From: Neisseria chenwenguii
Lineage (GTDB): Bacteria > Pseudomonadota > Gammaproteobacteria > Burkholderiales > Neisseriaceae
Direction: 5' to 3'
Length of the DNA stretch: 64,000 bases
Assembly (NCBI RefSeq): GCF_002216145.1
Contig: NZ_CP022278.1
Coordinates: 1,302,001 to 1,366,000, forward strand
Every line of letters starts with the position of its first letter. The stretch's first letter is position 1. A program made the position numbers and the translations under genes. Shown here piece after piece: positions 50,372-60,800 of the stretch. The notes under the pieces were generated by a model. It was given only the letters and a program-made list of their open reading frames with translations. It had not been told where the DNA came from and did no database searches.

Positions 50372-51273
50372 ATTTCAAACCCCTGATTCCCGCCGCCTTA
50401 CTGGCCTTGTCGTTTAACCTCCAAGCCGCCGAGGTCAAACTTTCAGACGGCATCGCCGCCGTCGCCGGCAATGACGTCATCACCCTGCGCGAACTCTCCC
50501 GCGCCGTCGCCCAAGCCCGCAAAAGCGCCCCCAAAGGCACAAGCGAAGCCGAACTGCGCCGACAGGTACTCGGACAGCTCGTTAACCAATCCCTGATTAT
50601 CCAAGCCGGCAAACGCCGCAACATCCAAGCCAGCGAAGCTGAAATCGACGCTGCCGTTGCTGCCAATCCCGCGCTGAAAAACGCCGGCAAAGCCGCCCGC
50701 CGCGAAGTTGCCGACGGCATCATCATGGCCAAAGTCCGCCAGCAGGCCATTTTGCAGAACAGCCAAGTCAGCGACGGCGAGATCGACAGTTTCATCGCCC
50801 GCGCCAAACAGCAGGGCGTCCAACTCCCCGCCGGCGAGCCGATCCGCCAATACAGCGCCCAACACATCCTGCTCAAAGCCGATAACGACAACGCTGCCAA
50901 AGCCGCCGAAAGCAGCATCCGCAAAATTCTCAAACAAGCCCGCGGCGGTACCGACTTCGCCGCTTTGGCACGCCGGTATTCGCAGGACGGCAGCGCAGCC
51001 AACGGCGGTGATTTGGGCTGGTTTTCAGACGGCATGATGGTTCCCCAATTTGAAGACGCCGTCCACAAACTCAAACCCGGCCAAATCAGCGCCCCCGTGC
51101 GCACCCAGTTCGGCTGGCACATCATTAAACTCAACAACGTGCGCGACGCGGGTATGCCCGAAGAGCGCCAACGCAATGCCGTGCGCCAATACATCGCCCA
51201 GCAGAAAGCCCAACAGGCCACAGGCAACCTCCTGCGCGAGCTGCATTCGGGCAGCTATGTAAACATCCGCTGA
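50368..51273 (+). CDS. surA: Periplasmic chaperone/prolyl isomerase SurA
   Basis: 301 residues: signal peptide ending LQAA, SurA N-domain (residues 25-150), one parvulin domain (YSAQHILLKAD, then DLGWFSDGMMVPQFEDAV and FGWHIIKLNN). E. coli SurA has two parvulin domains; this shorter form with one is usual for Neisseria. It escorts outer-membrane proteins such as LptD. Its ATG overlaps the lptD stop (ATGA). Confidence 0.93.
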   Translation: MNFKPLIPAALLALSFNLQAAEVKLSDGIAAVAGNDVITLRELSRAVAQARKSAPKGTSEAELRRQVLGQLVNQSLIIQAGKRRNIQASEAEIDAAVAANPALKNAGKAARREVADGIIMAKVRQQAILQNSQVSDGEIDSFIARAKQQGVQLPAGEPIRQYSAQHILLKADNDNAAKAAESSIRKILKQARGGTDFAALARRYSQDGSAANGGDLGWFSDGMMVPQFEDAVHKLKPGQISAPVRTQFGWHIIKLNNVRDAGMPEERQRNAVRQYIAQQKAQQATGNLLRELHSGSYVNIR

Positions 51274-51292
51274 CCGGCGTTTGCCGCAAGCA

Positions 51293-51325
51293 AAAGGCCG
51301 TCTGAAATATTCAGACGGCCTTTTC
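51293..51325. terminator. Terminator between surA and ampG
   Basis: AAAAGGCCGTCTGAA and TTCAGACGGCCTTTT with a 3-base loop, between convergent genes. Confidence 0.87.
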
Positions 51326-51334
51326 TTTTCCTGA

Positions 51335-52630
51335 TTATTGTTGCTGCATTGCAGGCTTCTGCCCGGTTTTGCCGCCGTGCCACGGGGCGACTTTGAACAG
51401 CAGCAGCATTCCGGGAACACCCAGCGCGAAGCAGAGCCAGAAGAAATCGACGTAGCCCAGTTTTTCGATCAAAAAGCCGGTAGTGGCGTTGATGAAGGTG
51501 CGGGGAACGGCGGAGAGGCTGGTAAACAGCGCAAGCTGGGTGGCGGTAAATGCGGGGTTGGTTTCGCGCGCCATGTAGGCGACGAAAGCGGCTGTGCCCA
51601 AGCCGACGCCTATGGCTTCGGCGCCGATGACGACGGCGAGCAGCAGGCGTTCGTTGAGACCGACGGTGTCGAAATGGCCGTAGCTTGCGAGCCAGGCAAA
51701 GCCCAAAATGGTCGCCCATTGGACGAGGCCGAACAGCCACAGGGATTTGTTGATGCCGAGTTTGAGCATCCAGATGCCGCCGATGATGCCGAAGATGACG
51801 GCCGGCCAGAGACCGGCGTTTTTGGCAATCAGGCCGATGTCGGTTTTGCTGAAGCCCATGTCGAGGTAAAACGGCGTGGCCAGCGCGGTGGCCATGCTGT
51901 CGCCGAGTTTGTAGAAGAAAATAAACGCCAACACCATCAGCGCCTGCTTCACGCCTTTGCGGGTGAAAAATTCGTGAAACGGCTCGACGACGGTTTGGGC
52001 GAATGTGCGCGGGGCTTTGGACGGCAGTTCGGGTTCGCGGGCGAGGAACAGGGTCATCAGCAGGCCGGGAATCATGAACAGCGCGGTAATAAGGAAAACA
52101 TTCTGCCAGGGCATGATGTCGGCGAGAATCAGGCTGAGCGAACCGGGCACGAGCGCGGCGACGCGGTAGGCGTTGACGTGGATGGCGTTGCCCAAACCGA
52201 GTTCGCTGTCGGGCAGGATTTCGCGGCGGAACGCATCAAGCACGATGTCTTGGCTGGCCGAGAAAAAGGCGACGACCAGCGACAAACCCATAATCACGGC
52301 CATGTGTTGGTGCGGATTGAGGAATGCGTAGGCCGCGAGCGAGGCCAAGAGGCCGATTTGGGTGACGAGCATCCAGCCGCGCCGCCGTCCGAGAAAGGGC
52401 AGGCGCACGGCGTCCATCACGGGCGACCAGACGAATTTCCAGGTAAACGGCAGGCCGATGAGGGCGAACAGGCCGATGGTTTTGAGGTCGATGTGTTCGC
52501 TGCGCAGCCACGCGGGAATGAGGTTGATGAGGAAATACAGCGGCAGGCCGGAAGTAAAACCGGTAAAGATGCAGATGAGCATCCGCCGTGAGAAGATTTG
52601 TTTGAATGTGCTGGTTTGGGTATCGGTCAT
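51335..52630 (-). CDS. ampG: AmpG muropeptide permease
   Basis: 431 residues, 12 or more membrane helices, major facilitator superfamily. The segment FTSGLPLYFLINLIPAWL in the first helix and SASQDIVLDAFRREIL between helices 4 and 5 are hallmarks of AmpG. It imports GlcNAc-anhydroMurNAc peptides, feeding the same recycling pathway as amgK at 46876. In Neisseria AmpG efficiency sets how much muramyl fragment is released to the host. Confidence 0.93.
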   Translation of the reverse strand: MTDTQTSTFKQIFSRRMLICIFTGFTSGLPLYFLINLIPAWLRSEHIDLKTIGLFALIGLPFTWKFVWSPVMDAVRLPFLGRRRGWMLVTQIGLLASLAAYAFLNPHQHMAVIMGLSLVVAFFSASQDIVLDAFRREILPDSELGLGNAIHVNAYRVAALVPGSLSLILADIMPWQNVFLITALFMIPGLLMTLFLAREPELPSKAPRTFAQTVVEPFHEFFTRKGVKQALMVLAFIFFYKLGDSMATALATPFYLDMGFSKTDIGLIAKNAGLWPAVIFGIIGGIWMLKLGINKSLWLFGLVQWATILGFAWLASYGHFDTVGLNERLLLAVVIGAEAIGVGLGTAAFVAYMARETNPAFTATQLALFTSLSAVPRTFINATTGFLIEKLGYVDFFWLCFALGVPGMLLLFKVAPWHGGKTGQKPAMQQQ

Positions 52631-52991
52631 GATGGGTTTCGTTTTGTTTTATTGTCGGTGCGGTGTGACAGGCCGTCTGAAAATTACCGTGTTATAGATG
52701 TTTGGGAAAAACGGGGTAAGCCGCTGTTTTCAGACGGCCTTTTGTGTGCCGCGAATTATCTGAAAACCAAGCCGTAGGTCGGGCACTTTTGCCCGGCATC
52801 GGCGGATATTCCGAATTACCGTTGGCGCATACCGGCAGTTTGTCGGGCAAAAGTGCCCGACCTACGGCAGGCTGCCGTTTCAGTTGTTTTACGACGGCCG
52901 AATATATAAAAAAGCAAAAGGCCGTCTGAAAACCGTCTGCATTCCGGCAAACCTTTTTCAGACGGCCTCAAGGTTCCAAGCCGCGCGGCGG
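52631..52991. repeat. Intergenic region with a 24-bp perfect inverted repeat
   Basis: CCGTAGGTCGGGCACTTTTG at 52772 (24 bases to 52795) recurs inverted at 52844-52867 around a 48-base loop; the loop shows no long repeat. Uptake-sequence terminators flank it (52670 and 52730; 52916-52969 behind dapB). No gene. The element resembles a small non-autonomous repeat. Confidence 0.8.
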
Positions 52992-53807
<816 letters not shown>

Positions 53808-53811
53808 TCAA

Positions 53812-54234
53812 TTATTTTTGGATTGGAACGTAAGCTGCGCCGGGTTGCGCCGGCTGAACCTGCGGCTGCTGCGCCTGTGCGGCTTTCAACATTTCGATGG
53901 CTTTGGCAATCGCATCGCCCTCGGCTTTGACCAGTTGGTTGTTTTGGAAATACAGCGTCAGGTTGCGCTGCTCTTTAATCACGCCGTTGCGGCCTGTATT
54001 AAATGTGTAGTCCCAACGGTCGGCGTGAAACGCATCGCGCAACAGCGGCGTACCCAGCAGAAGCTGCACTTGATCGCGGCTCATGCCCGGCTGCAAAGAT
54101 ACGACGGCGCGCGGATCCAATTCATTGCCCTGCACCACTTTCAGTTTATACGAAGGAAAAAGAGAAACGCGCTCGGCACTGCACGCAGCCAGCCCCAACA
54201 GGGCGGCAAGGGCGAAACATAGGGTTTTATTCAC
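53812..54234 (-). CDS. bamE: Outer-membrane assembly lipoprotein BamE
   Basis: 140 residues from GTG 54234 (GAAAGG upstream): [18 protein letters not shown] with the lipobox Cys at position 18. The BamE/SmpA fold follows ([20 protein letters not shown], then DRWDYTFN). An ATG 33 bases upstream would add residues before the signal peptide and is less likely. Divergent from fur, as in several proteobacteria. Confidence 0.93.
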   Translation of the reverse strand: MNKTLCFALAALLGLAACSAERVSLFPSYKLKVVQGNELDPRAVVSLQPGMSRDQVQLLLGTPLLRDAFHADRWDYTFNTGRNGVIKEQRNLTLYFQNNQLVKAEGDAIAKAIEMLKAAQAQQPQVQPAQPGAAYVPIQK

Positions 54235-54443
54235 GGTTGGACCTTTCTTTGAGTGTGTCGAAGGCATCGTCGCTTGAATATCTTCGAAAAGCAAACGATA
54301 ATCGTATCTTTAGAAATCATTTCAACCCGATTCTTTTCAGACGGCCTGAAACGGTTATAGAAAACCTTTATGGGCGCAGGTGGGCAATCGGGCGGAAAGT
54401 GCGTATTATAACGGTTATTACACCACAGGGGGTATTGAATACT
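54235..54443. promoter_or_regulatory. Divergent bamE-fur control region
   Basis: 209 bases with one uptake sequence near 54337. CGATAATCGTATC near 54296-54308 resembles part of a Fur box (GATAATGATAATCATTATC) and could mediate fur autoregulation; the match is partial. Confidence 0.4.
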
Positions 54444-54878
54444 ATGGAAAAATTCAGCAATATTGCGCAACTGAAAGACAGCGGATTGAAAGTAACCGGC
54501 CCGCGTTTGAAAATTTTAGACCTGTTTGAAACCCATGCCGAAGAGCATCTGAGCGCGGAAGACGTTTACCGCATTCTGCTGGAGGAGGGTATCGAAATCG
54601 GCGTCGCCACCATCTACCGCGTGCTGACCCAGTTTGAACAGGCCGGCATTTTGCAGCGCCACCATTTCGAAACCGGCAAAGCGGTTTACGAACTCGACAA
54701 GGGCGACCACCACGACCACATCGTCTGCGTCAAATGCGGCACCGTGACCGAGTTTCACAACCCCGAAATCGAAGCGCTGCAAGACAAAATCGCCGAAGAA
54801 AACGGCTACCGTATCGTCGACCATGCCTTATATATGTACGGCATTTGCGCCGACTGCCAAGCGAAAAACAAGCGTTGA
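54444..54878 (+). CDS. fur: Ferric uptake regulator
   Basis: 144 residues. N-terminal winged helix ([16 protein letters not shown], then [15 protein letters not shown]), metal sites in [12 protein letters not shown] and GDHHDHIVC, and CxxC pairs CVKCG and CADCQ for structural zinc. Iron-bound Fur represses iron uptake. A terminator of inverted uptake sequences lies at 54895-54929. Confidence 0.97.
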   Translation: MEKFSNIAQLKDSGLKVTGPRLKILDLFETHAEEHLSAEDVYRILLEEGIEIGVATIYRVLTQFEQAGILQRHHFETGKAVYELDKGDHHDHIVCVKCGTVTEFHNPEIEALQDKIAEENGYRIVDHALYMYGICADCQAKNKR

Positions 54879-54948
54879 TTGCGGGATTGACTTTTCAGAC
54901 GGCCTCAGATGATTTGAGGCCGTCTGAAATTTTTTGGAAACAGGAAAA

Positions 54949-55692
54949 ATGAACATTCCCTTTTTACCGCCGCAAGATTACCGTTTTCCCAATCCCGATT
55001 ACGCGCTGGAACATTGCGACGGCTTGGTCGGCGTGAGCGCGGATTTGGACAGGGGGCGGTTGCTGTCGGCTTACCGCAGCGGCATTTTCCCGTGGTTTTC
55101 GCAAAACGGACTGTTTTACTGGTTTGCCACCGCGCCGCGCACGGTGTTGTTCCCCGAAAAACTGCATATCGGTAAATCGCTGGCGAAAACCTTGCGCAAC
55201 AAGCCTTACCGCGTTACCGCCGACCAAACGTTCGGTAAAGTGATTGCCCATTGCGCCGCCGTACCGCGCCCCGGGCAGGACGGCACATGGATTGTGCCCG
55301 AATTTCAGACGGCCTATACGCGCCTGCACGAATCGGGTCATGCGCATTCGTTTGAATGTTGGTATCCCGACGAACAAGGCCGCCTGAAACTCGCAGGCGG
55401 CTTTTACGGCGTACAAATCGGCAGCGTGTTTTACGGCGAATCCATGTTCGCCCTCGCGCCCGACGCGAGCAAAATCGCGTTTGCCTGCGCTGTACCGTAT
55501 CTGGCCGAACGCGGCGTACAACTGATTGACTGCCAGCAGGACACCGAACATTTGGCGCGTTTCGGTTCCGAACAGATGGATTTCCACGATTTTCAGACGG
55601 CCTTGCGGGATTTGAACGGCAGGCCGCTGTGTCGGAACATAGGCGGAACAGTATGCTGCAACTGTCTCCCCAACTGCGTCAGTTTCCGCTAA
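54949..55692 (+). CDS. aat: Leucyl/phenylalanyl-tRNA-protein transferase
   Basis: 247 residues. [38 protein letters not shown] and [18 protein letters not shown] are the diagnostic segments. It adds Leu or Phe to proteins with N-terminal Arg or Lys, marking them for ClpAP. An AGGA stands before ATG 54949; the tail after residue 225 ([17 protein letters not shown]) is unusually Cys-rich. Confidence 0.95.
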   Translation: MNIPFLPPQDYRFPNPDYALEHCDGLVGVSADLDRGRLLSAYRSGIFPWFSQNGLFYWFATAPRTVLFPEKLHIGKSLAKTLRNKPYRVTADQTFGKVIAHCAAVPRPGQDGTWIVPEFQTAYTRLHESGHAHSFECWYPDEQGRLKLAGGFYGVQIGSVFYGESMFALAPDASKIAFACAVPYLAERGVQLIDCQQDTEHLARFGSEQMDFHDFQTALRDLNGRPLCRNIGGTVCCNCLPNCVSFR

Positions 55693-55744
55693 AATCAAGG
55701 CCGTCTGAAAATCGGCCGGTTGAAAAAATGCAAATGTCGAATAA

Positions 55745-56182
55745 ATGGATAAAAAAGTTCCTGTGGCCGTACCTGCCGTATCGGGCGTGCTTTCATTGCT
55801 GTTGGGGGTGATTCCGCCCGAATACTGGACGCGGCAATATGACCATCTCGCCTCGCTGGTGTTCGGTTCCGCCATCGGCGGCGGTCTGCCGTGGATTAAC
55901 AAAATCTGTAAAGGCTTGCTGGCAGGGGAGCACCGTTTCAGCCGCACCGAACGGCTGATGTTCGCCGTGGCGTTGTTTGTCGTCGGCAACGGTGTCGTCA
56001 TCATTACCCGTCCGCAGGTATTCAATGAATTGACCGACAAAACCGCACTTTTGGCATTCGCCGTTACGTCATGGTTCTGCGCAATCTGCATCCGGGCGCA
56101 GGAGAGCGTTGCGCGGCAGGAGAAGACGGCGGTATTGGAAGCGCGGATTCGGTGTTTGGAAGAAGAAAACCGTAACCTCTGA
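55745..56182 (+). CDS. Hypothetical membrane protein with coiled-coil tail
   Basis: 145 residues. Hydrophobic segments near residues 8-25, 35-50, 70-87 and 97-115, and a C-terminal heptad region (RQEKTAVLEARIRCLEEEN). The ribosome-binding site is weak. The look is that of a phage-holin-like or envelope protein, but I recognise no family. Confidence 0.55.
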   Translation: MDKKVPVAVPAVSGVLSLLLGVIPPEYWTRQYDHLASLVFGSAIGGGLPWINKICKGLLAGEHRFSRTERLMFAVALFVVGNGVVIITRPQVFNELTDKTALLAFAVTSWFCAICIRAQESVARQEKTAVLEARIRCLEEENRNL

Positions 56183-56365
56183 TCCGTTCGGACGGTAAGG
56201 CCGTCTGAAAATATGCAGGCTGTGGGATTGTCTGCGTAATCGTCTTAATAGCTGACGAAACCGTGTTTGCATGGCAGAATAACGGCTTATCCGTTTCAGT
56301 TTCAGATTTTCACACAGGCCGTCTGAAAAGGTTTCAGACGGCCCTAACCATTCAAAGGAATCACT
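56183..56365. other. Intergenic region before dapD
   Basis: Contains an uptake sequence near 56200 and an inverted pair at about 56317-56344 right before dapD, plus its ribosome-binding site AAAGGA. No gene. Confidence 0.6.
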
Positions 56366-57187
56366 ATGTCTTTGCAAAAAATCATCGAAACCGCGTTTGA
56401 AAACCGCGCCGACATCACCCCGACCAGCGTCAGCCCCGAAGTTAAGGAAGCCGTTTGGGAAACGCTGCGCCAACTGGATTCGGGCGCATTGCGCGTGGCC
56501 GAACGTTTGGGCGTGGGCGAATGGAAGGTGAACGAATGGGTGAAAAAAGCCGTGTTGCTGTCGTTCCGCATCGCCGACAACGAGGTTTTGAACGACGGCG
56601 TGAACAAATATTTCGACAAGGTGCCGACCAAATTCGCCGATTGGAGCGAAGACGAGTTCAAATCCGCCGGTTTCCGCGCGGTGCCGGGTGCGGTGGCGCG
56701 CCGCGGCAGCTTTGTCGGTAAAAACGTGGTGCTGATGCCTTCTTATGTGAACATCGGCGCGTATGTGGACGAAGGCGCGATGGTGGACACTTGGGCGACC
56801 GTCGGCTCTTGTGCGCAAATCGGTAAAAACGTGCATTTATCAGGCGGCGTAGGCATCGGCGGCGTGTTGGAGCCTTTGCAGGCGGCGCCGACCATCATTG
56901 AAGACAACTGCTTCATCGGCGCGCGCAGTGAAATCGTCGAGGGCGTGATTGTGGAAGAAGGCAGCGTGATTTCGATGGGCGTGTTCATCGGCCAATCGAC
57001 CAAAATCCTCGACCGAACCACCAGCGAAATCTATCAAGGCCGCGTGCCGGCGGGTTCGGTGGTCGTTTCGGGATCCATGCCGTCTAAAGACGGTTCGCAC
57101 AGCCTCTACTGCGCGGTAATTGTGAAACGCGTCGATGCGCAAACCCGCGCGAAAACCAGCGTGAACGAGCTGTTGCGCGGGGTTTGA
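56366..57187 (+). CDS. dapD: Tetrahydrodipicolinate N-succinyltransferase
   Basis: 273 residues. N-terminal helical domain, then left-handed beta-helix with hexapeptide repeats ([48 protein letters not shown]). It uses succinyl-CoA to open tetrahydrodipicolinate in diaminopimelate synthesis. A terminator pair of uptake sequences follows at 57211-57243. Confidence 0.97.
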   Translation: MSLQKIIETAFENRADITPTSVSPEVKEAVWETLRQLDSGALRVAERLGVGEWKVNEWVKKAVLLSFRIADNEVLNDGVNKYFDKVPTKFADWSEDEFKSAGFRAVPGAVARRGSFVGKNVVLMPSYVNIGAYVDEGAMVDTWATVGSCAQIGKNVHLSGGVGIGGVLEPLQAAPTIIEDNCFIGARSEIVEGVIVEEGSVISMGVFIGQSTKILDRTTSEIYQGRVPAGSVVVSGSMPSKDGSHSLYCAVIVKRVDAQTRAKTSVNELLRGV

Positions 57188-57210
57188 AATTTTGTTTGAA
57201 GTAATTTGAA

Positions 57211-57243
57211 CAAAGGCCGTCTGAATTTTCAGACGGCCTTTTT
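57211..57243 (+). terminator. Terminator after dapD
   Basis: AAAGGCCGTCTGAA and TTCAGACGGCCTTT with a 2-base loop, then T residues. Confidence 0.87.
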
Positions 57244-57320
57244 GATTTTTGCAAAGATTGCTTGCTGATAAACCGGTATTTCAGACGGCATTTAATGCTC
57301 CGCAGAGGTTTTGTCCTTTT

Positions 57321-57545
57321 TGTCGGATTCTTGAATCCGACCTGCGGCTCCCCGCTGTAGGTCGGATATTTATAGTGAATTAAAATAAGAAATCTACAGC
57401 GTTGGCTGTGGCCGGGCTCAAAGAGGACGATTCACTAAGGCGCTGAAGCGCCAAGTTCATCTGTCCCGTACTAGTTGTACTGTCTTCGGCTTGCCGCCTT
57501 GTATCTTTCTTATTTTACTTCACTAGATATCCGACATTTTCAGAC
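57321..57545. repeat. Two-hairpin GTCGGAT repeat split by a Correia-like element
   Basis: TGTCGGATTC/GAATCCGACC (57321-57342) and GTAGGTCGGATA, whose second arm TATCCGACA only appears at 57537-57545. Between them lies a 166-base element (57371-57536) starting TATAGTGAATTAAAATAAGA and ending TCTTATTTTACTTCACTAGA, with internal GTACTAGTTGTACTGTCTTC as in Correia/NEMIS elements. The insertion interrupts the same repeat that is intact at 34593-34690. Confidence 0.75.
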
Positions 57546-57815
57546 GACATTTTCGAGGCATGACCGTTTGGCATGAAAATTGCTCCGTTTATCTGTAAAC
57601 GGATTGCGGCAGTTATTGTCCGGAGCCGCTGCGTTGCAGGTAATTTGCGACAAGCGGCAGTAAATCTGGCTAAACGGTACAAGCAAGCCGTGGTTGATTA
57701 TCCGTATTTTTATAGTGATTGGCATGACAGTTTGCGTAACAAACTGACAAAAAATGTAATGTCATGATTTCCGGGTTGAACCGTCTTGTTACTTCTAGAT
57801 AGAAAGATTTGAAAA
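57546..57815 (+). promoter_or_regulatory. Leader region of the giant adhesin
   Basis: No supported gene. A perfect hairpin CAGTTTG/CAAACTG at 57728-57746 and AT-rich DNA precede the adhesin ATG; AGAAAG is its likely ribosome-binding site. No long homopolymer tract suggests phase variation here. Confidence 0.45.
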
Positions 57816-60800
57816 ATGAATAAGAATTTCCGCACCATTTGGAATGACTCATTGGGAGCATGGGTCGCTGTGTCTGAAATTGAAACCGCCAAAGGTAAAC
57901 GTGCGCAGAGCGAATGCACGGACGGCACAACCGTTTCAGACGGCCTCTCCGCGACGAAGAAATTTATTTACAGCATTTTGGCAGCGAGCCTGTTAACGGT
58001 GGGCGGTCAGGCGTTTGCGGCAGCAATAAATGATGGTAATGGAAACTATAGCATTGCAATTTCGCCCGCAGGCAGTAGGGCAACGGCAAACGGAGAAGAT
58101 ACGATTGCAATCGGTCATAATGCCTCTACTGGCTCACCTGCCAATGCGCAGTCTGTTGCCATCGGTGCGCAAGCTAATGCCAGTGGAGACCAGTCGGTTG
58201 CTTTGGGTGGAAATGCGCAGGCGACAGGCAACTCCTCCATTGCCGTCGGCGGTGACGATTTGGATAAGGTGGCAAGTACAAATCCGATTTTATGGAATGC
58301 GGTTGCAACTGAAAAGGAAAGCCATAATCTTAATAACCAGGCTGCTGCAATCAAGTATAAAGATCTGACCGGCGACTATTTGGTCGATTTTACAAATCGG
58401 ACCCGTAGTCGCTATGCGAAGACGATTGCCGGCGCAGGTGCGGTAGCTGTCGGTGTTCAGGCAGTTGCTGCCGATTTGTCAACTGCATTCGGTACGCGTG
58501 CACGCGCAACCGGCACCGCTTCGCTTGCGCTCGGCGTAGGCTCGACTTCAGATTTGGAAAACTCCGTTGCCATCGGTGCGGGCAGTAATGTGGGTACGGG
58601 CGCAACCCAAGTAAGCAATGCCGGCATTAAACAAATCGACGGCTCTACTTTATTCATTGCTTTTGCCGGCGGCAATAAGGTCGCTGCAGGCGACGTGGTG
58701 TCGTTCGGATCGGCCGGCTACGAACGCCAGTTGAAAAACGTGGCTCCGGGTGAGGTAAACGCCGCCAGTACGGATGCGGTTAACGGCAGCCAGCTTTATG
58801 CCGTGGCTTCCAATCTGCTACTGAATTCAGATCATTATTACAGTATTAAAAGTACCGAGCAGGGAGCGGGTTCGAACTATAACAACGACGGTGCGACAGG
58901 CGCGGACGCCATTGCTGCGGGTGTGAGGACGACCGCCGCAGGTGAGCGTGCAACCGCCATCGGCTCGGGTGCCAAAGCGACGGCTTTGGAATCCATCTCT
59001 ATCGGTACTGACAATGTGGTCGGCGGTGATCGTTCGGGTGCGGTCGGCAAGCTGGGCAATATCAGCGGCAGCGGGTCATACGGCATCGGTAACAACAATA
59101 CTGTTGCCAACAGTAATACTTTCGTATTGGGTAATGCTGTTACCAGCAGCCAAGACAACAGCGTGATTTTGGGCAACAGTTCCGCTGATAAAGCGGCGGA
59201 GGCGGTGTCTTCTATCGATATCGGCGGCAAAACCCATCAGTTTGCAGGTGTCGGCAGCGCAGCCAACGGTGTGGTCAGCGTGGGTGCGGCGGGTAAAGAG
59301 CGCCAAATCGTCAACGTTGCCGCAGGCCGTGTTGCAGGAGATTCGACCGATGCAATCAACGGCAGCCAGCTTTATGCCGTTGCTAACGCTGCCCAAGTGA
59401 AAAATACAGTGGCCAAAGGTACAAACATCGCAAGCATTACGGAAGCCACGAATACAAGCGGCGGTAAGGAATACACCATCAACGCCGAAGGCACGGTTGT
59501 CGAAACCGGCGACGGCCTGACTGTTTCGTCAAATAACGATGCGAAAACCAACGACACGACTTACACCGTAAGCCTGTCTGATACTGCCAAAGCCAGCCTG
59601 CAAAAAGCCGACAGCGCCGTGCAAACGCTGACCACCAGCGTTAACGGCACGCAGGCCGAAACGCTTAACCAAACTAACCGCGACATTAATTTCGTGAACG
59701 GTGCGGGCACAACTGCGCGCAGCGTAGGCGGCAACATCACGTTTGACGTGAACAAATCCGCCCTGATCACCAGTCCCTCAGGCCAAGTGAGCGCCGCTGC
59801 GGCGGGCGACAACTTTGCCACCGCCGAGCAGGTGGCGGGCGCGATTAATGCCGCCACAACCGCCACCGAAAAAACCACCACCGCCAAAAATACAGACGGC
59901 AACCTCAGTGTAGTGGGCACTGTAACCGGCAACAACACCGATTACGTCATTAACCTGAGCCGCAACATCAATGTGGACAAAGTAAGCGTCGGTACCGGCA
60001 CGGTCAGCCTGTCTGAAAACGGCCTGAACAACGGCGGAAAAACCATCACCAACGTTGCCGCAGGCAGCGTCGCCGCGGGCAGTACCGATGCCGTCAACGG
60101 TGACCAGCTCTACCGCATGACCGAAGCAGGCAAAACGCATTACTTCAGTGTAGATTACGATAATGATGCTGATAAAGGCGGGAATTATGATAATGACGGT
60201 GCAACCGGATCATATGCAGTTGCCGTAGGCGTTGACGCCGAATCCGCAGGTTCCGGAGCGGTATCGCTTGGCTGGAAGGCCTCTGCCAAAGAAAACTATG
60301 ATATTGCGATTGGCTCGGGTGCCAAGACCAACAGTAAGGCTAAAAACGCAGGGAACAGTGCCGGCGGTAGCGCATTGGCGTTCGGTACGAATGCAAAGGC
60401 AGACGGTAGTAATGCCGTCGGTATCGGTAACCAGGCTGAAGCAGAAGGCGATTCCGCCATTGCTTTGGGTGGTAAGGCGACAGGTGTCGGTGCTGTGAGC
60501 GTAGGTTATCAGGCGAAAGCACAGAATATTTCGGCCGTATCCGTCGGTTATGCCGCTAATTCGTCCGGGCAAAACGCAACGGCAGTCGGAACACAGGCCA
60601 ATGCGACGGGAATTCAGTCGTTGGCAGCCGGTTCTTCTGCAAATGCATCGGGCTATAATGCGGCGGCGGTTGGCGCACAGGCTGTTGCATCGGCAACTTC
60701 TGCCGCTGCATTCGGTAACGACGCACAGGCAAGACACGAACATTCTGTTGCAATCGGTTCATCTTCGGTTACGGATGAGGTGCAGGCAACTTCCGATGCA

